Source: JAAYCI01 sp964370045
GTDB taxonomy: Bacteria > Bacillota > Clostridia > Oscillospirales > Ruminococcaceae
Assembly (NCBI GenBank): GCA_964370045.1
Contig: CAYJGZ010000030.1
Span: 1-10,472, forward strand
DNA length: 10,472 nt
Reading direction: 5' to 3'
In this document: piece by piece, positions 1 to 6,031 of the stretch
Layout: the number at the start of each line of letters is the position of its first letter
Numbering within the stretch: the first letter of the stretch is position 1
Made by a program: the position numbers and the translations under genes
The notes under the pieces: model-generated
Told to the model about the DNA's origin: nothing
Seen by the model: the letters and a program-made list of their open reading frames with translations, nothing else
Database searches by the model: none

Positions 1-1
1 G

Positions 2-1714
2 CCACAGAGTGCACCCCCTGCGCAAAATCTCTTTGGGGAGAGCACACCGCCTGCGCCACAGCAGGCACAGCCTGCACCGCAAGCACCGCCGACAGCAAGT
101 GTGCAGGACACAGGCGCAGTGCCAAACCTCTTTGGAGGGAGCGCACCTGCTGCGCAACCACCCATGCAACAAGCACAGCAGTCAACAGCAACCTTTGAGC
201 TTGGGGGAAATTCCGCTCAGCAGGCATCCCCTACACAGCATATTCCACCGCAGGCGCAACAGCCGTTTGATTTGTCCGGCGCAAATTCCGTGCCCAACCT
301 TTTTGATGCAAATAGCGGCCCTGCCTCACAGCCGACACAGTTTGCATATCCGCTTGCGCCACCGCTTCAAATGCCCGAGCAGGAGTATTATCCTCGCAAG
401 AGCGGCGGAAAAAGAGCCGCAAAGGTGCTTATCTTTGTCGCAGTTTTCCTTGTTTTGACCGCCTCGCTTACGCTGGGTATGCTTTATTTTATCAACATGC
501 CCTCCCGCATGGTGGACTCCTACATCGCCGCTATTGAGCAGACCCCCGAGGCAGACACGGGAAAGCTGGCCACGCTGACGACATTCGAGGGTGTAGAGCC
601 CTCCGCCGAGGGCTGGGAGGCGTTTGTGGATTTGTTTGAGCCACAGGACAACCGCCTGCTACTTCAAAGCCAGCTGAACGAGCTTTCCTCACAGCCGCCC
701 GAAAGCGTAGGGGATACTTTCCCTGCCATAGGCATCAGCCAGCAGGACTTTTTCCTGTTTATAAAAAAATACGGTGTCACCATACAAGGGGTATCCATGC
801 TTGCCCCCGGCGCCACCGAGGGTACTGTGGCATACCTAAACGGTGTGGAGCACACGGGTGTTGCCACGGCAGAGGGCGTGCTTTATGAGGGCATAATGCC
901 CGGACGCTACGAGTGCACGCTTGTGCCACCCGGCACAGACCCTTCCACAGTACAGCCCATAACGGTGGACCTTTTCATGGTGGCCGAGGCGAACGTGATA
1001 GAGGGCACACTGCTTCGTTCGGACATTACTATCGAAAACTGCCTGTCGGACGATGCCGTTATTTATGTAAATGATGTGCCTGTGCAGGAGCGTCCCATTG
1101 GCGGCGTTGTGACAATTCCACGTGTTGCGCTGGGTAGCACCATTCGCATTCTGCTAACGCAGGAGGGCCAGCAGGTGCAGTCTACCGTTGTGTACGAAAG
1201 CTCCTCCCAGACAACACTTCGCTTTGAAAACTATGAAAATGCCCCTATAAGCGGCGCATCCGATAGTAGTAGCACGCCATCTGCTTCGAGCGAGAGCACC
1301 GCACCTACCTTTACGGTGGACGAAATAAACACCATGATGAGCACCTTCTACACATCTTATCTTAATGCCATCAACGACCAGTCGGTGACACCCATCACGC
1401 TTGCCACAGACTCTGCCATCCCCACCTTGCAGGGGCGCATCACAAGCGACGCAAACGCCGAGAGGGAGTTTCAGTTCACAAGCGTTGCGTGCGACGAGGA
1501 CAGCATCGTAACCGAGACAATAGACGGCGAGCACTACATATCCTTTAACATGAGCTTTAGCTACACCCACCGCCTGCGTGGGCAGGGCGAGTACGAGGCA
1601 GGCTCCAACCGCCAGAGCGTACAGCTGATATACGAGGACGGCACCTGGATGGTAAACAACATGGTGTTTGTGAGCGACGGAGACTTTGATGCAAACCGAC
1701 TTGCGGATTTTTAG
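2..1714 (+). CDS. TcaA/YvbJ-like single-pass membrane protein, 5'-truncated by window edge
   Basis: The reading frame is open from the window's first bases to a TAG at 1712-1714, so the true start lies outside. A GTG at 101 is internal to the open frame and is not a credible start. About 570 residues are visible. Residues 1-135 are rich in Pro, Gln and Ala and carry three copies of an Asn-Leu-Phe motif (near residues 9, 42 and 99). A basic stretch and one hydrophobic segment (about residues 140-164) follow. The outer part has a helical region (about 170-255), beta-rich regions with 'PGRYE' (about 301-305) and 'VYVNDVPV'-like strands (about 353-361), a Ser/Thr linker (about 415-437), and an NTF2-like C-terminal domain (438-570). 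This order recalls the TcaA/YvbJ family, which usually starts with a zinc ribbon; that part would lie upstream. In staphylococci TcaA affects glycopeptide sensitivity; the role here is unknown. The family call rests on layout and motif resemblance, not on a search. Confidence 0.62.
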   Translation, partial: PQSAPPAQNLFGESTPPAPQQAQPAPQAPPTASVQDTGAVPNLFGGSAPAAQPPMQQAQQSTATFELGGNSAQQASPTQHIPPQAQQPFDLSGANSVPNLFDANSGPASQPTQFAYPLAPPLQMPEQEYYPRKSGGKRAAKVLIFVAVFLVLTASLTLGMLYFINMPSRMVDSYIAAIEQTPEADTGKLATLTTFEGVEPSAEGWEAFVDLFEPQDNRLLLQSQLNELSSQPPESVGDTFPAIGISQQDFFLFIKKYGVTIQGVSMLAPGATEGTVAYLNGVEHTGVATAEGVLYEGIMPGRYECTLVPPGTDPSTVQPITVDLFMVAEANVIEGTLLRSDITIENCLSDDAVIYVNDVPVQERPIGGVVTIPRVALGSTIRILLTQEGQQVQSTVVYESSSQTTLRFENYENAPISGASDSSSTPSASSESTAPTFTVDEINTMMSTFYTSYLNAINDQSVTPITLATDSAIPTLQGRITSDANAEREFQFTSVACDEDSIVTETIDGEHYISFNMSFSYTHRLRGQGEYEAGSNRQSVQLIYEDGTWMVNNMVFVSDGDFDANRLADF

Positions 1715-1740
1715 CGGATATGTTGCTTTTTCACGTTGCA

Positions 1741-1797
1741 GGAGCATACCACAGCTAAACGGAATTTATGCCGAATAGCTGCTGTGATTTTAGGCTA
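1741..1797 (+). repeat. Half-copy of the 1979-2123 repeat element (right half)
   Basis: This stretch matches 2064-2120 closely. Both contain 'TAAACGGAATTTATGCC', then 'GCTGTG' and 'TTTTAG', with a few differences between. The matching left half is not present, because the TcaA-like gene ends shortly before (1714). Positions 1715-1740 hold nothing I can name. The copy is followed directly by the 157-bp palindrome, where the other copy is followed by 'TAAAGAACTATCA'. Confidence 0.7.
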
Positions 1798-1799
1798 TA

Positions 1800-1956
1800 T
1801 AGTGTCGTCACGAGTGTTCAGCCGTCCGATTTTGGCAATTTTTCCGCCATACGGTGTTGTCAAAACTCGCATTCCACAAAGGAGTGCATCCTTTTTCCGC
1901 CTTGTCTTGCGAAAAAATTGCTCAAAATCTGCTCGTTTCAACTCATGACGACACTA
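1800..1956. mobile_element. 157-bp TA-bounded imperfect palindrome, MITE-like
   Basis: The outer arms 1800-1815 and 1941-1956 are inverted copies with one mismatch: 'TAGTGTCGTCA' on the left and 'TGACGACACTA' on the right, each ending in TA. Inner arms 1828-1847 and 1907-1930 pair again (a 'GATTTTGGCAATTTTT'-type sequence against its complement with one gap). The apex is a 7-bp hairpin, 1869-1875 with 1881-1887, around ACAAA. It has no plausible gene. Short length, terminal inverted repeats and TA ends fit a non-autonomous miniature element of the kind moved by IS630/Tc1-mariner transposases, but no transposase is present and the mobility is inferred. A structured RNA or a repeated intergenic palindrome are alternatives. 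Confidence 0.6.
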
Positions 1957-1959
1957 TCT

Positions 1960-1980
1960 AAAGAACTATCATAGTTTTTT
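1960..1980. repeat. Short A/T-rich hairpin between the two palindromic elements
   Basis: The sequence AAAGAACTA, TCA, TAGTTTTTT forms a 9-bp stem (one G-U pair on the + strand RNA) with a 3-nt loop and ends in a T run. It could act as a weak terminator, but the stem has almost no G/C. Its left part 'TAAAGAACTATCA' (1960-1972) occurs again at 2121-2133. Confidence 0.4.
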
Positions 1981-2123
1981 CAGTCTAAAAGCGCAGGCAA
2001 GATTTTCGAGTAGAAATTTTGTTTAACAAGGCAGACGACAGAGTAATACTTGGTGTATTGCGATGGAGGATAACGTAGTTAAACGGAATTTATGCCCAGC
2101 AGATGCTGTGGTTTTAGACTTAA
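1979..2123. repeat. 145-bp palindromic repeat element with 12-bp terminal inverted repeats
   Basis: Its ends 'TTCAGTCTAAAA' (1979-1990) and 'TTTTAGACTTAA' (2112-2123) are inverted copies with one mismatch. Inside, 2014-2027 pairs with 2078-2091 (12 of 14, including GTTTAAC with GTTAAAC). The apex is AATAC-TTGGT-GTATT at 2045-2059. The element therefore can fold on itself over most of its length. The right half recurs at 1741-1797. It sits 21 bp before the carboxypeptidase start, so it would be in that gene's leader if transcription starts further upstream. No gene was seen in it. Confidence 0.6.
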
Positions 2124-2144
2124 AGAACTATCAATGAAAGGAAC

Positions 2145-3071
2145 ATGAGAATGCCCCAATACAGTAGCAGAGGCCCCCAAAATAGCAACAGGCACTACTA
2201 TCGCACGCGCAGACAGCGCCGTGAAAACCGCAAAAAGGCTGTGATAAGTGCGCTGGTGTTGGCTGTGCTGGTGGTGATTATGCTTGCTACGGCAATATTT
2301 GTGGCAGGCGGCGAGGAGACTGCGCCTGCATCCTCCTCGATGTCTGCACCCGTCTCCTCTGCGCCGGCGGCCGCCCCATCTGCTGTAGCAGTGCCCTCAT
2401 CTTCCTCTGTACCACAAGAGCCACCGCGCACCCCCACACCTTATGACGAGGAGGGAATCCCTGCGCTTTTCAACCGCTTTAACTACATCCCCGATGACTG
2501 GAGCATGAACCTTGTGGATGTAGGCGGCGGCCAAATGATGGACGCACGTGCCGCCGATGCCTTTTTGGACATGGTAGCACATGCGGCAGAGGAGGGTATA
2601 TCGCTGACGCCGCTGAGCGGATACAGAGAGAGTAGCACGCAGTATTCGCTGTACCACAACAAGCTTGATTCTTGGCTGGCGCAAGGATATAGCATGGAGG
2701 AAGCCACCGAGCTGACCGAGCGCTACCACGCCATTCCCGGCACCAGCGAGCACGAAGCGGCTTTGGCGATGGACATAGGGGATGCGTATGTGCCGGGGGC
2801 TAACATTGCGGATACTTTTGCAGACACGGATGCCTACGCATGGCTACAGGACAACATGACGCAGTACGGCTTTATTCTGCGATATGAGGCCGAAAACGAG
2901 CACATCACCCACATAGCGTGGGAGCCGTGGCACTACCGATATGTGGGCGCAAACCACGCAGAGCGCATTGTGGAGCTTGATGTGACACTGGAAGAATATG
3001 TAGAGATTGTTTTGGACGAAATGCGAGACGCAGGCGAGCGGTTGCCCTCCTCGCTACCTACCTTTGAGTAG
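2145..3071 (+). CDS. Membrane-anchored D-alanyl-D-alanine carboxypeptidase, VanY type (peptidase M15B)
   Basis: Enzymes of this family are zinc peptidases that remove the terminal D-Ala from peptidoglycan stem peptides on the outside of the membrane. Numbered from the ATG at 2145 (308 aa): a basic N-terminus; one membrane segment (31-54); a Ser/Ala/Pro-rich linker (57-98); then the M15B domain to the end. Visible motifs are SGYR (158-161), SEHEAALAMD (201-210, zinc ligands H203 and D210) and EPWHYRYVG (260-268, catalytic E260, zinc ligand H263). The family's usual Gly in S-x-H-x-x-G is Ala206 here. The ribosome site AAAGG (2137-2141) lies only 3 nt before the ATG at 2145 but 9 nt before the in-frame ATG at 2151, so 2151 may be the real start (306 aa). 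The gene stands alone between a repeat-filled region and a strong terminator. Family call is firm; the exact substrate is inferred. Confidence 0.9.
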   Translation: MRMPQYSSRGPQNSNRHYYRTRRQRRENRKKAVISALVLAVLVVIMLATAIFVAGGEETAPASSSMSAPVSSAPAAAPSAVAVPSSSSVPQEPPRTPTPYDEEGIPALFNRFNYIPDDWSMNLVDVGGGQMMDARAADAFLDMVAHAAEEGISLTPLSGYRESSTQYSLYHNKLDSWLAQGYSMEEATELTERYHAIPGTSEHEAALAMDIGDAYVPGANIADTFADTDAYAWLQDNMTQYGFILRYEAENEHITHIAWEPWHYRYVGANHAERIVELDVTLEEYVEIVLDEMRDAGERLPSSLPTFE

Positions 3072-3146
3072 TGTAAGCCGCACGTTAAGCACCCTTGTAA
3101 AATGCCACTAAAAAGGGTGTGGACAAACGCAGTGATTTGCTTTTTT

Positions 3147-3191
3147 GCTATATCCCCCCGCCTGCGGCGGGGGGATATAGCCTTTCTTTTT
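3147..3191 (+). terminator. Strong rho-independent terminator after the carboxypeptidase gene
   Basis: A perfect 16-bp stem (3147-3162 with 3166-3181) with six consecutive C-G pairs and a TGC loop is followed by CTTTCTTTTT. It lies 75 bp after the TAG at 3069-3071. The opposite strand has no T run after the hairpin, so it works for + strand transcripts. Confidence 0.88.
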
Positions 3192-3220
3192 GCACTTAAG
3201 GTATTCTAAGTCACCTCTAT

Positions 3221-3249
3221 ATATTTACTCCCATTAAAAATGCTGTCAA
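3221..3249 (-). promoter_or_regulatory. Candidate - strand promoter, antisense to the carboxypeptidase end
   Basis: On the - strand TTGACA (3244-3249) is a perfect -35 match, followed after 17 bp by AAATAT (3221-3226), within an AT-rich run that also offers TATATA at longer spacing. The -10 match is poor. Transcription would run toward lower coordinates, through the hairpin at 3147-3181 and into the end of the carboxypeptidase gene. No open frame with a ribosome site follows it. Confidence 0.25.
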
Positions 3250-3251
3250 AT

Positions 3252-3304
3252 AAAAGCTCCGCCTTACCAAAGGGAATGTTCCCAAGGTAAGGCGGAGCTT
3301 TTTG
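3252..3304. terminator. Bidirectional terminator between convergent genes
   Basis: A perfect 17-bp stem (3252-3268 with 3286-3302), starting AAAAGCTCCGCC and ending GGCGGAGCTTTT, is topped by a second small stem GGGA/TCCC. The A run on the left and T run on the right let it end transcripts from either side: any + strand read-through, and the - strand gene ending at 3508. Confidence 0.88.
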
Positions 3305-3375
3305 TTTAAGTTCAGCAAGTACCTATCATGCTTAATGTCACATATTAAAGTTGTTTTGGCCGTGTTCGGCAGGCA

Positions 3376-3401
3376 TTAGTTTGAAACAAGTTTCAAACTA
3401 A
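3376..3401. repeat. Perfect 26-bp palindrome, possible operator
   Basis: Arms TTAGTTTGAAAC (3376-3387) and GTTTCAAACTAA (3390-3401) are exact inverted copies around AA. No T run follows on either strand, so it is not a typical terminator. The form suits a binding site for a dimeric regulator, but no promoter or divergent gene is beside it. The role is unknown. Confidence 0.5.
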
Positions 3402-3414
3402 CAAATCTAAAATC

Positions 3415-3509
3415 AATAATGCTCTTATCATTCCTTGTGCTTCGCATGATAAGAGCCGTATATTTCATTAAATTTTGTGCCGTGCGAAGCGGCGGAATGG
3501 AGCATTATT
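3415..3509. repeat. Large inverted repeat over the 3' end of the 3508-4698 gene
   Basis: Three matching blocks pair: 3415-3424 with 3500-3509 (AATAATGCTC), 3429-3434 with 3494-3499 (CATTCC), and 3439-3446 with 3483-3490 (GCTTCGCA). A competing perfect 11-bp hairpin, 3421-3431 with 3446-3456 (GCTCTTATCAT), uses some of the same bases. The right arm reaches into the stop codon of the - strand gene. It may be a 3'-end RNA structure or a dispersed repeat. Confidence 0.55.
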
Positions 3510-4698
3510 ATGCGGCTTCCGAGCTGCTGGATGCTTGCGATGTGTCCGAGGTGTCACCTGAAGTGTCACTCGTTGCATCGCTTGTTGCCTCGCCCGAAGT
3601 GTCGCTTGCGGCCTCGCTCGCATCCGAGGTCGTGCCCGACGGGGCGGCTATAACACCGCCGCCGCTCTCGGAGGCAGGCTGTGATGTAATGCCACTCGTC
3701 TGCCCTGCGGCAGGCACAGAGGCGATGCTCTGCGCAGGTGGCACGGAGGTCTCGCTGGAGGAGGCCGTCGTTTCGGGCACATAGGTGGTGTTGCGCTGTA
3801 TGGAGTACAGGTAGTACTCGTTGCCGTCACGTTGCAACAGATAGTCCATGTAAAATGCCGGGTGCTCAAGGTCGGGTGCGGCGATAATCTGGTCGTCTCC
3901 CGTCATGGTGGAAACGTACCCCATGATAACACGCTTCACACCGCCGCTCTCGCCCACAACATCCACCACATTCGCTATGTACGGCGGCTGTAGGCTGGTG
4001 GAGGGGGCTGTGTACATCTGCGTTTCGGCATCATAGGTGTACCGCAGGTCGTAGATGGGGTCGGCAAAGTCCTCGTGAGCGGAGAACCTAAAGTCCGGCC
4101 CGAACAGCTCGGCGGCATATCTCTCCACCGATGCGGCGGACACCAGCGGCTCGCCACGCTCGTTGTGCATTATGCTGTCGCCCTGCTGGTCCAATACACC
4201 CCATATGCACACCTGTTTTATGCTGTTTTCGTCCACCTGTGCAACGTTTTCAAACGGAATCATCTCAAACCACACCATCGGCTCAAAGCGTGTTTGGTAG
4301 ATTTCCTCCTCGTCGCTGTTGTCCAAAAGGCTTTGCACCATGCTAACGCCGCCCATCACAATGGACACAGCGCCCACCACGATAAGAATCATCAGCGCAA
4401 AGCCTATAAACTGGCGTGTGCGCCTGCGTGAAGCTCTGCTTCTTTCCTCTTTTCGCAGGCGCACCACCTCGGCGTTTACCTGCGGCGAAGAGAGCCTTTG
4501 GGTATTTTTTGCGCCTTTGCCCGCATCCACAGCGGCTTTGCCCTTTTCACTCTGCGCTACTTTTTTGTCCTGTGGGCTACTTGTGGTGGGGGGGCTTTTA
4601 GCGTCCTTTTCACCCTGCGCTTTTTTAGTGGCCTTGGCGGTTTTCTCTACCACCTTGTCCTGCTTGTCGCTTACTGTGTTCTTGTTTTCCGTTGGCAT
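3508..4698 (-). CDS. Unrecognised single-pass membrane protein with Lys-rich N-terminus and Ser/Thr/Asp-rich tail
   Basis: I do not recognise this 396-aa product. Residues 1-95 are hydrophilic and charged (many Lys, then an Arg-rich block 'RSRASRRRTR' at 86-95), as expected for a cytoplasmic part next to the membrane. Residues 96-120 form one membrane segment. Residues 125-305 look like a folded outer domain with many Tyr, Phe and Trp. Residues 310-396 are a low-complexity Ser/Thr/Ala/Pro tail with repeated 'SDTSG/SDATS' units near the end. It has no sortase motif, lipobox or catalytic signature that I can see. The start is supported by GAGGT at 4705-4709, 6 nt before the ATG. It lies 30 bp after proA with no terminator between, so it is likely the last gene of the same transcript. 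Topology suggests an envelope protein; function is unknown. Confidence 0.82.
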   Translation of the reverse strand: MPTENKNTVSDKQDKVVEKTAKATKKAQGEKDAKSPPTTSSPQDKKVAQSEKGKAAVDAGKGAKNTQRLSSPQVNAEVVRLRKEERSRASRRRTRQFIGFALMILIVVGAVSIVMGGVSMVQSLLDNSDEEEIYQTRFEPMVWFEMIPFENVAQVDENSIKQVCIWGVLDQQGDSIMHNERGEPLVSAASVERYAAELFGPDFRFSAHEDFADPIYDLRYTYDAETQMYTAPSTSLQPPYIANVVDVVGESGGVKRVIMGYVSTMTGDDQIIAAPDLEHPAFYMDYLLQRDGNEYYLYSIQRNTTYVPETTASSSETSVPPAQSIASVPAAGQTSGITSQPASESGGGVIAAPSGTTSDASEAASDTSGEATSDATSDTSGDTSDTSQASSSSEAA

Positions 4699-4728
4699 TA
4701 TTTGACCTCATATCACGGCGATTTTGCT

Positions 4729-5970
4729 TTAGCGAACCTGCCCATCACCCTGTATTGTATACTTGTAGCTTGTCATCTCGTACAGCCCCATAGGGCCTCG
4801 TGCGCCCAGCTTTTGGGTGGAAATGCCCATCTCGCACCCAAGGCCGAACACGCCGCCGTCCGTGAAGCGTGTGGAGGCGTTGTGGTACACAGCGGCGCTG
4901 TCCACCGCCGCAAGGAAGGTAGCGGCCGCCGCCTCATCCGATGTCACTATGCAGTCGCTGTGGTGGGTGGAGTGCGCATTTATGTGCAGGATGGCATCCT
5001 CAAGGCTATCCACAACACCCACCGCCAAAATATAATCGAGAAACTCGGTGTCAAAGTCGCCCTTTTGTGCAGGTGTGCCCTCTATTATTGCGGCGGCGGT
5101 CTCATCCAGCCTCAGCTGCACATCTGCGTGCGCCAGCGCCACCTTTGCCATGGGCAAAAACTCCTGCGCAACACTCTTGTGCACAAGGCACACCTCCGCC
5201 GAGTTGCACACGCTGGGGCGGCTTGTCTTTGCGTTGTTAAGGATTTTTACAGCCATCTCAAGGTCTGCCGCTTTGTCCACGTACACATGGCAAATGCCGG
5301 TGCCTGTCTCTATCACGGGCACGCCCTGTGCACCCTCAACGACAGCGGATATAAGCCCTGCGCCACCACGTGGAATAAGCAGGTCCACCAGCCCTCTTGC
5401 ACGCATCAGCTCCCTTGCGCTCTCACGGCTCACATCCTCTAATAGCAGGGTGGCATCGCACGGGCCGCCCTGCTTTTCTATGCCCTTTCGTAGGGCGGCC
5501 ACAACAGCCTTGTTTGTGCACAGCGCATCACTGCCGCCACGAAGCACACACACGTTGCCGCTTTTCAGGCACAGTGCGGCGGCATCGCTGGTCACGTTGG
5601 GGCGGCTTTCATAGATAATGGCCACAACGCCCATGGGCACACGCACCTTTTTTATGGCAAGGCCGTTTTGGGTGGTGTGGCTTTGCTCCTGCATACCAAG
5701 CGGGCTTTTGAGCGCCGCCACCGCCAAAATGCCCTCTGCCATGTCCTTTATGCGCTGTGGGTTTAGGCGCAGGCGGTCGAGCATCACCGCCACGATTTTG
5801 CCCTCGGCGTTTTTTAGGTCCTGCTCGTTTGCCGCCAAAATTTCCTTTTCGGCCAGCAAGAGCTCTTCTGCCATGCCATTTAGCAGGCTGTTTCTCTGCT
5901 CTTCGCTTAGGGCGGCCACGGCCGGCTTTGCCACCTGCGCCCTACTTAATAATTCATTCAAAGCACCCAT
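4729..5970 (-). CDS. proA: Gamma-glutamyl phosphate reductase (ProA)
   Basis: This NADPH-dependent enzyme reduces gamma-glutamyl phosphate to glutamate-5-semialdehyde, the second step of proline synthesis, in the cytoplasm. The 413-aa product matches the family's usual length. Visible motifs: 'VPMGVVAIIYESRPNVT' (111-127), 'LRGGSDAL' (143-150), 'IPRGGAGLI' (199-207), 'ETGTGICHVY' (221-230), the catalytic Cys255 in 'RPSVCNSAE', and the C-terminal 'GLGCEMGISTQKLGARGPMG' (376-395). The frame is open further upstream to 6084, inside proB, but those codons give no ProA-like sequence. The ATG at 5968-5970 has GGGGGA (5978-5983) 7 nt before it, whereas the ATG at 5986-5988 has no ribosome site. It follows proB by 61 bp and precedes the unrecognised membrane protein by 30 bp. 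Confidence 0.97.
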   Translation of the reverse strand: MGALNELLSRAQVAKPAVAALSEEQRNSLLNGMAEELLLAEKEILAANEQDLKNAEGKIVAVMLDRLRLNPQRIKDMAEGILAVAALKSPLGMQEQSHTTQNGLAIKKVRVPMGVVAIIYESRPNVTSDAAALCLKSGNVCVLRGGSDALCTNKAVVAALRKGIEKQGGPCDATLLLEDVSRESARELMRARGLVDLLIPRGGAGLISAVVEGAQGVPVIETGTGICHVYVDKAADLEMAVKILNNAKTSRPSVCNSAEVCLVHKSVAQEFLPMAKVALAHADVQLRLDETAAAIIEGTPAQKGDFDTEFLDYILAVGVVDSLEDAILHINAHSTHHSDCIVTSDEAAAATFLAAVDSAAVYHNASTRFTDGGVFGLGCEMGISTQKLGARGPMGLYEMTSYKYTIQGDGQVR

Positions 5971-6031
5971 GGCAATTTCCCCCAACATGTGTATTTTTTC
6001 GCATTGGCAAGATGTTTTTTGCACAGTGCCG

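Noticed and set aside
1154..1747. - strand frame of 197 codons opposite the TcaA-like gene
   Set aside because: Shadow frame. The + strand reading has a clear membrane segment and an NTF2-like end.
1736..1974. Two overlapping small + strand open frames (70 and 68 codons)
   Set aside because: They lie across the palindromic repeats, lack ribosome sites, and their sequence is explained by the repeat structure.
2022..2050. Possible promoter (TTTAAC, 17 bp, AATACT) before the carboxypeptidase gene
   Set aside because: Both boxes match poorly (3/6 and 4/6), and the bases are part of the palindromic element, which explains them better.
4498..5442. Long + strand frame of 314 codons
   Set aside because: It is antisense to proA and the membrane protein gene. 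Its Cys/His-rich composition is typical of a shadow frame, and it has no ribosome site.
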